From positions 1 through 64,000 of the forward strand of contig DASZTG010000011.1 of the NCBI GenBank assembly GCA_035548375.1: a DNA stretch of 64,000 bases. The letters are read 5' to 3'. This document shows, piece after piece, positions 50,855 through 59,024 of this stretch (position 1 is the first letter of the stretch; the number at the start of each line of letters is the position of its first letter). The notes beneath the pieces are model-generated. The model was not told the DNA's origin. It did no database searches and saw only the letters and a program-made list of their open reading frames with translations. The translations under genes were made by a program, and so were the position numbers. The stretch comes from JACQAP01 sp035548375. Its GTDB lineage: Bacteria; Pseudomonadota; Gammaproteobacteria; Burkholderiales; JACQAP01.

Positions 50855-52276
50855 GTGGCCGAACCCCGGCAAACCTTGCTCATCCGCGGTGCCGATGTCG
50901 TCGTGACCATGGACGCGCAGCGCCGCGAGATCCGCGGCGGTAGCGTATTCATTCGCGGCAACGCGGTCGAGGCGATTGGCGGCGATGCCGACATTGCAGC
51001 CTGGATGGCGGCAGAGCCTGCGGCACGCTTGCCATCACGAACCCTGGACGCGCGCGGCTGCGTCGTGATGCCGGGACTGGTGAATTGCCACCATCACCTG
51101 TACCAGTCGCTGACCCGCAGCATCGGCACCGGCCGCGGCCTCGCGTTGTTCGACTGGCTGAAGATGCTGTATCCGATCTGGTCGATGCTCGAACCCGAGG
51201 GCGCATATGTCAGCGCGAAGCTTGCGCTGGCCGAGCTGGTCCTGAGCGGCGCGACCACGGTGGCCGACCACCTCTACCTGTTCCCGAACGGCGTGCGCCT
51301 GGACGATGAGATCCGGGCGGCACAGGAACTCGGCGTGCGCTTCCATCCAACGCGCGGCAGCATGAGCGTGGGCGAAAGCCAGGGCGGCCTTCCGCCGGAC
51401 TACCTCGTCGAAAACGAGGGGGACATCCTCGCCGACTGCCGGCGCGTGCTGGAAACTTTCCACGATCCGGCGCCGCTCTCGATGTTGCGCATCGGGTTGG
51501 CGCCTTGCTCGCCGTTCAGCGTGAGCCCCGAGCTCATGATCGACAGCGCACGACTGGCGCGCAGCCATGAGCGCGTCGGATTGCATACCCACCTTGCCGA
51601 AACCCTGGACGAAAACCGCTATTGCATCGATAAATTCGGCAAGCGCCCGCTGGAGTTCGTGGAGGAACTCGACTGGGTCGGCGACGAAGTGTGGTTCGCG
51701 CACATGGTGCACCCGGATGAAGCCGAAATCGGCCGCATGGCGGCGAGCCGCAGCGGCGTCTGCCATTGCCCCAGCAGCAATATGATCCTCGCCTCCGGCA
51801 TCGCGCCGGTCCGGGCCATGCTCGACAGGGGCGTGAAGGTCGCCCTCGGCGTGGACGGCTCGGCGAGCAACGACGGCAACCACATGCTCGGCGAGGCCAG
51901 GCAGGCGATGTTGCTGCAGCGCGTGGGCTGGCCGGGTTTCGAGGCGCGCGCGGATCGCATGTCCGCGCGCGAGGCGCTGGAACTGGCGACACTTGGCGGC
52001 GCGAGAGTCCTGCAGCGAAACGACATCGGCAGCCTCGAGCCCGGCAACGCGGCGGACGTCGTTGCGTTTCGCGTCGACGATGCCGGCCACGCAGGCGCGC
52101 TCGGCGATCCGGTGGCGGCGCTGCTGACGTGCGCGCCCGCACGTGCCTGGCATTCCGTCATCGACGGGCGCGTGGTCGTCGAGGGCGGGGAGTTGCGCGG
52201 CATGGACCTGGGCGCGCTCGTCGACCGGCACAACCGCTGCGCCCGCGGAATGCTCGAAAAGGCGGGCCTGGCGTAG
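50855..52276 (+). CDS. 8-oxoguanine deaminase-type amidohydrolase
   Basis: A 473-residue zinc amidohydrolase close to Pseudomonas PA0142, which deaminates 8-oxoguanine to urate. Markers: LVNCHHHLYQSLTRSIGTGRG (HxH), LSGATTVADHLYLFPNG, VGLHTHLAETLDENRYCIDKFG, VWFAHMVHPDEAEIGRMA, CHCPSSNMILASG and ALGVDGSASNDGNHM with the metal Asp. The GTG at 50855 has GAGGA seven bases upstream, while an ATG at 50837 has no such site. It directly follows the Rieske oxygenase. In other annotations this family is called hydroxydechloroatrazine ethylaminohydrolase. Confidence 0.9.
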   Translation: MAEPRQTLLIRGADVVVTMDAQRREIRGGSVFIRGNAVEAIGGDADIAAWMAAEPAARLPSRTLDARGCVVMPGLVNCHHHLYQSLTRSIGTGRGLALFDWLKMLYPIWSMLEPEGAYVSAKLALAELVLSGATTVADHLYLFPNGVRLDDEIRAAQELGVRFHPTRGSMSVGESQGGLPPDYLVENEGDILADCRRVLETFHDPAPLSMLRIGLAPCSPFSVSPELMIDSARLARSHERVGLHTHLAETLDENRYCIDKFGKRPLEFVEELDWVGDEVWFAHMVHPDEAEIGRMAASRSGVCHCPSSNMILASGIAPVRAMLDRGVKVALGVDGSASNDGNHMLGEARQAMLLQRVGWPGFEARADRMSAREALELATLGGARVLQRNDIGSLEPGNAADVVAFRVDDAGHAGALGDPVAALLTCAPARAWHSVIDGRVVVEGGELRGMDLGALVDRHNRCARGMLEKAGLA

Positions 52277-52322
52277 GTCGTGCTAGTCGTGCCTTACGAA
52301 TGATCCTTGGAGGGAGCCAGCC

Positions 52323-53669
52323 ATGAGCGCAACCGATGTCCATCCCGTCGATGCCGTCCTGCCGCCGGGGCAGATGTTCCTGGTCGGACTGCAGCACGTC
52401 CTGGTCATGTACGCGGGCGCCATCGCGGTGCCGCTGATCGTCGGCGGTGCACTGAAGTTGCCCAAGGATCAACTGGCGCTGCTGATCAATGCCGACCTGT
52501 TCGCCTGTGGCGTGGCCACCCTGATCCAGTGCATCGGCGTCTGGAAGTTCGGCATCCGGCTGCCGGTCGTCATGGGTGTGACCTTCGCCGCGGTCGGCCC
52601 GCTGGTGGCCATGGCCAACGCGGGGCTGAACGCGCAGGCCATGTACGGCGCAGTCATCGTTGCAGGCATCGCGACCATGCTGGTCGCGCCCGTGTTCAGC
52701 CGGCTGCTGCGTTTTTTTCCACCGGTAGTGACCGGCACCATCATCGCCGTCATCGGCATCACGCTCTTGCGCGTGGGCATCACCTGGGCGGGTGGCGGCA
52801 CGGGCGCGAAGCCTTTCGGTGCCATCGGGAACCTTTCGATCGCACTGGTGGTGCTGATCTCCATCCTCGCGGTAAACAAGTACCTGCGCGGATTCTGGGC
52901 GAACATCTCCGTGCTGCTCGGACTGGTGGTGGGCTTCCTGCTGGCGCTGCCGCTGGACAAGGTGAACCTGACGGGCGTGGCGGAGGCATCCTGGTTCGCC
53001 ATCGTGCTGCCTTTCTCGTTCGGATTTCCCGAGTTCGAATTCGGTTCGATCATCTCGCTATGCCTGGTCATGTTCGTCGTCATGGTCGAGTCGACCGGCA
53101 TGTTCCTCGCCCTCGGTGAAGTCACGAAGCGTTCGGTGACGCCGGCGGACTTGACGCGAGGCCTGCGCGCCGACGGGCTGGGCACGGTCATCGGCGGCAT
53201 CTTCAATACCTTTCCCTATACGTCGTTCTCGCAGAATGTCGGCCTGGTCGGCGTGACCGGCGTGCGCAGCCGCTGGGTGGTGGCCGTGTCGGGCGGCATC
53301 CTGATCGCGCTCGGGCTGGTCCCGAAGCTCGCGACGCTCGTGGCATCCATTCCACAGGCCGTGCTCGGCGGTGCCGGCATCGCGATGTTCGGCATGGTCG
53401 CCGCGACCGGCATCAAGATCCTCTCGCGCGTGGATTTCGAGAATCGCTCGAACCTTCTGATCGTCGCGATCAGCATCGGCGCCGGCATGATCCCGCTGGT
53501 ATCGCCGGCGTTCTTCGACGAGTTTCCGAAGTGGACGGGGTCGCTTACGCATAGCGGGATCACGCTCACAGCCATCGTCGCCGTGGCGCTGAATGCCTTC
53601 CTGAACGGCGCCGGCAAGGCCGCAGACGGCAATGCCTCCGCGGTTGCGACCGCCGTCATGGAAGGATAG
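52323..53669 (+). CDS. NCS2 nucleobase:cation symporter (uracil/xanthine permease family)
   Basis: A 448-residue permease after TTGGAGGGAGCCAGCC. Fourteen-segment NCS2 fold: QHVLVMYAGAIAVPLIVGGAL (helix 1), GVTFAAVGPLVAMAN (helix 3-like), ESTGMFLALGEVTKR (motif with the proton-related Glu), and the NCS2 signature SFSQNVGLVGVTGVRSRW (QNxG). Close to xanthine/urate permeases such as XanQ or UacT. It supplies xanthine or urate to XDH and PuuD. Forty-six bases follow the 8-oxoguanine deaminase stop; the last gene starts three bases on. Confidence 0.94.
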   Translation: MSATDVHPVDAVLPPGQMFLVGLQHVLVMYAGAIAVPLIVGGALKLPKDQLALLINADLFACGVATLIQCIGVWKFGIRLPVVMGVTFAAVGPLVAMANAGLNAQAMYGAVIVAGIATMLVAPVFSRLLRFFPPVVTGTIIAVIGITLLRVGITWAGGGTGAKPFGAIGNLSIALVVLISILAVNKYLRGFWANISVLLGLVVGFLLALPLDKVNLTGVAEASWFAIVLPFSFGFPEFEFGSIISLCLVMFVVMVESTGMFLALGEVTKRSVTPADLTRGLRADGLGTVIGGIFNTFPYTSFSQNVGLVGVTGVRSRWVVAVSGGILIALGLVPKLATLVASIPQAVLGGAGIAMFGMVAATGIKILSRVDFENRSNLLIVAISIGAGMIPLVSPAFFDEFPKWTGSLTHSGITLTAIVAVALNAFLNGAGKAADGNASAVATAVMEG

Positions 53670-53672
53670 TCG

Positions 53673-54146
53673 TTGGCGGACGCGTCGGATGACGAAACCT
53701 GGCTGCGCCGGGTGATCGCGCTGGCGCAACAGTCGCGCGACGCCGGCAACCATCCCTTTGCGGCACTGGTGACAGGCAGCGACGGCAATGTGCTTGCAGA
53801 AGCGTTCAACGACTTCCGGTCGGATTGCACCGGCCATGCGGAAGTCGTTGCCGTGCGCATGGTGTCGTCTCGAATGAAGCCCGGCGAATTGGGCGCCGCG
53901 ACGTTGTATTCCAGCGCGGAGCCCTGCGCCATGTGCGCAGGCGCCATCTACTGGTCCGGAATCGGCCGCGTGGTCTATGCGCTATCGGAAGAGAAGCTGC
54001 TGGAACTCACCGGCAATCATCCCGGAAATCCAACCCTTTCGTTGCCGTGCAGGGAAGTGTTCGCCCGCGGCCAGCGCGGGATCGAGGTCGTCGGGCCCAT
54101 GCTGGAAGGGGAGGCGCTGATGCCGCACAAAGGCTTCTGGCGCTGA
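53673..54146 (+). CDS. nucleoside/guanine deaminase of the cytidine-deaminase fold
   Basis: A 157-residue CDA-fold deaminase. The zinc site is TGHAEVVAVRM (H-A-E, with Glu as proton shuttle) and PCAMCAGAIYWSG. The C-terminus (GIEVVGPMLEGEALMPHKGFW) resembles Bacillus/Bradyrhizobium guanine deaminases rather than tRNA adenosine deaminase, which has a different tail. The start is TTG with GGAAGGAT upstream; a start three bases after the permease stop argues for coupling. It would be a second route for guanine to xanthine. Confidence 0.85.
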   Translation: MADASDDETWLRRVIALAQQSRDAGNHPFAALVTGSDGNVLAEAFNDFRSDCTGHAEVVAVRMVSSRMKPGELGAATLYSSAEPCAMCAGAIYWSGIGRVVYALSEEKLLELTGNHPGNPTLSLPCREVFARGQRGIEVVGPMLEGEALMPHKGFWR

Positions 54147-54173
54147 GGACTGCGCCGGCGGCCACGGGGCATG

Positions 54174-54500
54174 CTACTGAAACAGGAACCAGAAAAAAAG
54201 CGTCAGCATCGCCGGCAAGGAAATGGCGCCTATCGTCACGAAGGCCATGTTGAGCGAGGTACGCTGTTTTTCCAGGCGCGTGATCCGTCGAATGGAGATC
54301 CACAGCGCGATCGCGGTGCCGAGCGCGCCGAACGACAACGTTACCAGGAACACCGATACCAGCAGAACGGCCGGACCATCGTGGACGCCGCAGCGAAGCA
54401 ACGAGCCGCACTCGATGCGGATCGCGTCGAATTCTATCGCGACGAGAACCGGCGGGACGATCATCCAGAGAATCGGGATTTTTTTCGTCGAATCTTTCAT
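54174..54500 (-). CDS. small membrane protein of unknown function
   Basis: A 108-residue protein with three likely membrane segments: ILWMIVPPVLVAIEF, GPAVLLVSVFLVTLSFGALGTAIALWI, and LNMAFVTIGAISLPAMLTLFFWFLF. A charged segment (RRITRLEKQRTS) joins the last two. It contains two cysteines between helix 1 and 2 (ECGSLLRCG). No family recognised. It lies convergent to the guanine deaminase gene with 27 bases between the ends and does not appear to belong to the purine cluster. Confidence 0.6.
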   Translation of the reverse strand: MKDSTKKIPILWMIVPPVLVAIEFDAIRIECGSLLRCGVHDGPAVLLVSVFLVTLSFGALGTAIALWISIRRITRLEKQRTSLNMAFVTIGAISLPAMLTLFFWFLFQ

Positions 54501-55127
54501 CGGCGTTGCTTAAGCGCGAGCTGGCCGTTGGTCCAGACGTGACCCGGGAGGGTTCGTAAAAAATGCATTCGGCATGATAGTCCAATCCCGCCGCATCCAG
54601 ATCGGAATGGCATGGAGTCCCATACGGCATGGCAGCAAAGAGAGGCTCCCGTGTCCGGGGGTAGCGGTCCCATCGGATCGAACCGGAAATCCTTGCCGGT
54701 AGGTGGCGGGCGGTCAGGGATTCAACATATTTCCAACGGGGGCGGACCTCGCCCGTATGCGACGGGCCGCAGCGGTGGATTGCCCTGCGCGGCGGCTGTC
54801 TTGCGGGCTGCTACAGAAGGGTTTTCATGCCGAAGACGGCATTCCGGGCTCGCCGATGCCATGTGCCAGGGCAGGAGGCCATCCGTCCGTTCCCTGAAAA
54901 GAAACCGGTCGCCACGGCTGTTGAAATCCTGACGTGGAACGTCGAAATGCTGATATGGCGGCCGGTTTCCGGCCGGTATGCGTAACTGGACGTGACCTGC
55001 TTCTCGGAAAATCCCGATTCATTTCCACTATTTAGGGCGCTTGCCGGCGCCCGGAGCGCCGCAACGGCATTGGCATATCGATTGCTGTTTGTAATTTGGC
55101 TGCAATCGTCACGGAGGAAATCAAAAA
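54501..55127. other. long intergenic region, no clear gene
   Basis: About 630 bases. Short frames of 64-106 codons (for example 54612-54932) lack ribosome sites and family resemblance. A 6-bp hairpin GGCCGG-TTT-CCGGCC (54960-54974) and GGCAT/ATGCC arms near 54840-54860 are visible, but no riboswitch or RNA family that I can name. The last bases (GGAGGAAATC) belong to the next gene's ribosome site. It probably includes that gene's promoter. Confidence 0.4.
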
Positions 55128-55706
55128 ATGAGCACCAGTGCCCAATATGAATTTCGCGAAGGCTTCAGGATCGTGAGCGAGGCCATTGTCGAACAGCTCG
55201 GCGAAAACGGCGTGGCCATCACCGCCGAGGGTGTAACGCATACGCTGACCTGGCAGCCGGGCGCGCCGGTGCCCACGACCGTGACCTTCCAGATCGCGCC
55301 GATCGGGAGGAAACCGGTGAAGGTCGAATTCTCCAACGAGGAAATCGAGGATTGCTGGGAAGGCCTGGACCGCGCCGAAGTCCGCCGGAAATTGTGCGAG
55401 ACCGTGGAAAAATTCACGGTCGCGGACATCAAGCAGCCGGAACCGACTGACAAGGAAAAATTCGACGCCGCGGTCGCCGTGCTGAAAATGAACTTTCCGC
55501 GCATCCACCAGAATATCGTGGCGTTGTGGGGCAGTCCGCAGGGCGAGGTCTTCCTGGATGGCTTGATCGTGGACGATCGCGGCGGCCGCCAGGGCTTCCC
55601 GCGTGACGCAATGCAGGCGCTGCTGCTGCTGCAACGGGTGCACTTCCAGAAATTCGGCACCTTCAGGAAGGTCGATCCCTGGGACGTCGTCAAATTCGGC
55701 AAGTAG
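55128..55706 (+). CDS. hypothetical protein, conserved-looking
   Basis: A 192-residue soluble protein after GGAGGAAATCAAAAA. The first about 90 residues form an alpha/beta unit with IVEQLGENGVAITAEGVTHTLTWQPG and an acidic helix (SNEEIEDCWEGLDRAEVRRKLCET). The second part (FDAAVAVLKMNFPRIHQNIVALWGSPQGEVFLDGLIVDDRGGRQGFPRDAMQALLLLQRVHFQKFG) is helical with a conserved-looking aromatic pattern. No named family recognised. It ends before a strong terminator-like hairpin at 55718-55739 and is probably monocistronic. Confidence 0.75.
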   Translation: MSTSAQYEFREGFRIVSEAIVEQLGENGVAITAEGVTHTLTWQPGAPVPTTVTFQIAPIGRKPVKVEFSNEEIEDCWEGLDRAEVRRKLCETVEKFTVADIKQPEPTDKEKFDAAVAVLKMNFPRIHQNIVALWGSPQGEVFLDGLIVDDRGGRQGFPRDAMQALLLLQRVHFQKFGTFRKVDPWDVVKFGK

Positions 55707-55717
55707 CAGGTTGAAGC

Positions 55718-55739
55718 CCGCCGCCCCCCGGGGCGGCGG
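55718..55739 (+). terminator. terminator-like hairpin
   Basis: CCGCCGCCC (55718-55726) pairs with GGGCGGCGG (55731-55739) around a short loop, followed by TTGGCTTTCT. Stable and 12 bases after the stop, but the U run is short. Confidence 0.6.
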
Positions 55740-55768
55740 TTGGCTTTCTGGCGTTCGCTTCCGCTCGC

Positions 55769-56020
55769 TCAGGGCGTGTTCACGAACTGGCGGGCGAGCG
55801 CGGGCCACGCCGATTCATCGATGCCGAATTTCGCGTACATGAACGTGCTGACGAAGGCGCCCGCGGTCGAATGACGCGTGGGATTGCTGTCGACGCCAAA
55901 GATATGGAAGGGCACCAACTGGTCCCTTGCGTACTTGATGCCGTCGTACAGGACGCGAATGTGGCCGTCTTCCTCGATCAGGCGAGCCTGCGCATTGATC
56001 CGCAATTCTTCCGAAGGCAT
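55769..56020 (-). CDS. small hypothetical protein (83 aa)
   Basis: An 83-residue protein with a strong AAGGAGGG site. The sequence has a folded look (ELRINAQARLIEEDGHIRVLYDGIKYARDQLVPFHIFGVDSN, then STAGAFVSTFMYAKFGIDESAWPALARQFVNTP). No signal peptide and no family recognised. Earlier codons in the frame (to 56167) are not protein-like. It is divergent from the metalloprotease gene with 415 bases between. Confidence 0.62.
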   Translation of the reverse strand: MPSEELRINAQARLIEEDGHIRVLYDGIKYARDQLVPFHIFGVDSNPTRHSTAGAFVSTFMYAKFGIDESAWPALARQFVNTP

Positions 56021-56435
56021 GGTTCCCTCCTTCCCACGGCGCGATGAATAATGGTTGCGCGATGACCACTCGACAAAAGGACGGTCGGTGCAGACGTCGG
56101 ACCGGCCGCCAGGCTGCGCCGTTCTCATGGCAGCGGATATTTTCATCCATCCCGACGCCGTTTGCATCTGTGCCCCGCCGCCGGCGGGTTCTCCGGTAAA
56201 GCCTCGACCGCCTTGTCGCCAATCCTGCCAGCCCGGACGCGGTTCGCGGACGCCGGCAACGCCGGCGCGATTTGACCTGCAATTGCAACGAGGCGTAACT
56301 TACGCGGCGTGCCGCGCGGTTCCCATGAATCCGATGCCTTGATTTCGCGAGCGTCGACGGCGGTCTTCGATTGGCTTTGTCGATCAACTCGGGGAGTCGG
56401 CGATCGATGCGCAATTCCGGACGGATAGACTGACC
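56021..56435. other. divergent intergenic region before the metalloprotease gene
   Basis: About 415 bases, G+C-rich, containing only the left gene's AAGGAGGG site and the right gene's weak leader. No palindrome or recognisable promoter was found, and the open frames here have no support. It must hold the start sites for both neighbours. Confidence 0.4.
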
Positions 56436-58982
56436 ATGCGACGAGTCGTGCTGCTCTCGGCTATCGTCATAGCCATCCTTTGCCCGCCTGCATTCGGCGC
56501 CGCGCAAGCGGTGGTGTCGTCCTGCCCACAGGGCAAGGAGCCGCAGAAGCAGACCCTCACCGGCTTGCTGACCGTGCACGTAATCTGCGACCGCGTAATT
56601 TTCGAGATTCCGCTGCGCGGACTCAATCGCGACATCCTGGTCAACACGGAATTCGCCGCGCTGTCGACCGGCACGGATTTCGTGGCGCCAGGGTCCGTCG
56701 TCGACAATCGCGTGGTCCGGCTCATCCGATTGGGCAACAAGGTCTACCTCGAGGACGTGCGCTATGAAATCCTCGCGCGCGAGCAGCCTAACCTGCAGCG
56801 CGGCGTCGAGGCGGCCTCGCTGCGCACCGTGATCCGGGCATTCGACATCATCGGCGAGGGGCCAGGCGGCGAGCCGCAAATCGACGTGACGGCCGTATTT
56901 ACCAGCGAGGTGCCGGCGGGATTCGCGCTCGACCTGATGCGCCATTTCCACATGCAGGCGGTCGACCCGAAGCGCTCCTACGTGCAGACGGTCAAGGCTT
57001 TCCCGGGAAGCATAGACGTGCGTTTCTACCAGACATGGACCGCGGACGCGGCGGAACTGCGCCGCAGCGGCGACGAAGACCGGCCGGCCACGCTGGGCTT
57101 CGTCTTCCACTCGAGCATCATGGCATTGCCGCCGATCCCCATGCGCGGGCGCTATGCCGACGATCGCGTGGGCTATTTCACGGTTCCGTTCGACGACTAC
57201 GGGACCGGCGAATACGGCAGCGTTCGCCGCGGCTACATCCAGCGCTATCGACTGGAAAAAAAGGATCCGATGGCGGAGATTTCCGATCCAGTCAAGCCGA
57301 TCGTGTTCTACCTGAGCTGGGAAGTCCCGGAGCAGTGGCGCCCCTACATCAAGCAGGGCATAGAGGACTGGCAGAAGGTGTTCGAGAAGGCGGGCTTTCG
57401 CAATGCCATCATCGCGCGCGATGCCCCGACGCTGCAGGAGGACCCGGACTGGGACCCCGAGGACGTGCGCTTCAACGTCGTGCGCTGGACGCCAAGCGGC
57501 AGGCAAAACGCAATGGGGCCGGCGGTGGTGGATCCGCGCAGCGGCGAAGTGATTTCTTCGCACGCCATTTTCTGGCATGACGTGTTGCGGCTTGCCGAAG
57601 CCTGGTATTTCACCCAGGTCGGGCCGCTGGATCCGCGCGCGCAAAAGCTGCCGTTGCCCGAGGATATTTCCGGCGAGATGCTGCGCTACATCGTCAAGCA
57701 CGAGATCGGCCACGCGCTGGGTCTGCGCCACAACTTCAAGGGCCACTCGGCTTATTCGGTGGCGCAGTTGCGCAGCCGCGACTGGACCGAAAAATGGGGA
57801 AACACCGCCTCGATCATGGACTACTCGAGGCTCAACTACGTCGCCCAACCCGGAGACGACGCGTATCTCTTCCCGAAGTTCGGCCCCTACGATTTCTTTG
57901 CCATCGAATGGGGCTACAAACCCGTTACCCAGATCGCGGTGGTCAACGGCAAGCGCACCAGGGAGCCCGCGAGCAGCGACTCGGAATGGACCTATCTCGA
58001 CCAGCTGGCGTCGCAACAGGTCAACGATCCGATGCTGCGCTTCGGCGGCGAGGACGACTGGGCGCCGCTCGATCCCCAGGTCAATACCAACGTGCTGGGC
58101 AACGATCCGGTCGAGTCCGCCGACATGGGCTTGCGCAACGTCGATCGGGTCATGCCGCTGCTGGTGCCGGCCACCGCGCAGACGGGCAGCGGCTATGCGC
58201 GCACCGCCGAGATGTACCAGGCGTTGATCCTGCAGCGCCATCGCGAGCTCATGGCCGTGGCCAAGCTGGTGGGCGGCGTGGAGGAGACGCGGTACCAGGG
58301 CGGGCGCGGACCGGTGCCGCCGTTCCAGGCGGTGTCGACGAAACGCCAGCGTGCGGCTGTCAGGTTCCTGCTCGATCGGGCCTTCGCCACGCCCACCGCG
58401 CTGCTCGACCCCGACGTCCTGTATCGCATCGGCCCGTCGGGCGGCGCAAGTGCGCTGCAGGGATCGAACGTGCAGTTGCTGCGCAAGCTCATCGACGGCG
58501 GCGTGTTCGAGCGCATGGCCGAAGCGAGGGAGCTGGATCCGGCGCCGAAGGGCTATACCGGCATCGACATGCTCTACGACTTGAACGACGGCCTGTTCCG
58601 CGAACTGCAGGCGCCGGTTCCGGTGATCGACCTGTACCGGCGCAACCTCCAGCGCACCTACGTGCTGCTGTTGCTGGTGGCGGCAGGCGTCGAGAACGAT
58701 CCGCAGGCGCCGTCGAAGGGTATCGAATCGCGCAATGTCGACGCGGACGTTCCCGGCGCGCAGGAGCGGCAGGTCCCGGTGTCGCGCGCCGCCTCTTCGC
58801 CCCTTTCGGATGTTGCACAGCTCTACGGCAAGGATGGTTTTCCGAGCGAGTTTCGCGCCGCACTGCGCCTGGGGGCGGTCGATCTGCAATCCAAGATCGA
58901 CGGCGCGATCGCACGCGTCAAGCATCCCGGCACGCTGGCGCTGCTGCGCGAGCTCAAGGCGCGCCTCGAGCGCATGCCCTGA
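56436..58982 (+). CDS. large zinc-dependent metalloprotease (DUF4953/DUF5117 type)
   Basis: An 848-residue exported protein. Signal peptide about residues 1-21 (RRVVLLSAIVIAILCPPAFGA). After a beta-rich first half (DUF5117/DUF5118-like, GVEAASLRTVIRAFDIIGEGPGGEPQIDVTAVF and KDPMAEISDPVKPIVFYLSWEVPEQWR), the catalytic motif is H422-E-I-G-H426-ALGLRHN, i.e. HExxHxxGxxH, with a met-turn-like ASIMDY further on. This motif class (gluzincin/metzincin type) binds one zinc. The C-terminus (about 640-845) is helical. Known homologues are large secreted zinc metalloproteases of unclear substrate. It stands alone, followed 42 bases on by the patatin gene. Confidence 0.9.
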   Translation: MRRVVLLSAIVIAILCPPAFGAAQAVVSSCPQGKEPQKQTLTGLLTVHVICDRVIFEIPLRGLNRDILVNTEFAALSTGTDFVAPGSVVDNRVVRLIRLGNKVYLEDVRYEILAREQPNLQRGVEAASLRTVIRAFDIIGEGPGGEPQIDVTAVFTSEVPAGFALDLMRHFHMQAVDPKRSYVQTVKAFPGSIDVRFYQTWTADAAELRRSGDEDRPATLGFVFHSSIMALPPIPMRGRYADDRVGYFTVPFDDYGTGEYGSVRRGYIQRYRLEKKDPMAEISDPVKPIVFYLSWEVPEQWRPYIKQGIEDWQKVFEKAGFRNAIIARDAPTLQEDPDWDPEDVRFNVVRWTPSGRQNAMGPAVVDPRSGEVISSHAIFWHDVLRLAEAWYFTQVGPLDPRAQKLPLPEDISGEMLRYIVKHEIGHALGLRHNFKGHSAYSVAQLRSRDWTEKWGNTASIMDYSRLNYVAQPGDDAYLFPKFGPYDFFAIEWGYKPVTQIAVVNGKRTREPASSDSEWTYLDQLASQQVNDPMLRFGGEDDWAPLDPQVNTNVLGNDPVESADMGLRNVDRVMPLLVPATAQTGSGYARTAEMYQALILQRHRELMAVAKLVGGVEETRYQGGRGPVPPFQAVSTKRQRAAVRFLLDRAFATPTALLDPDVLYRIGPSGGASALQGSNVQLLRKLIDGGVFERMAEARELDPAPKGYTGIDMLYDLNDGLFRELQAPVPVIDLYRRNLQRTYVLLLLVAAGVENDPQAPSKGIESRNVDADVPGAQERQVPVSRAASSPLSDVAQLYGKDGFPSEFRAALRLGAVDLQSKIDGAIARVKHPGTLALLRELKARLERMP

Positions 58983-59024
58983 GCGAATGTTGCTCGTGTC
59001 GCGCGCGTGCCGGGTCGTAGCGCC

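Noticed and set aside
54612..54932. A 106-codon plus-strand frame in the long gap.
   Set aside because: No ribosome site, no membrane or domain pattern, and composition is unlike neighbouring proteins.
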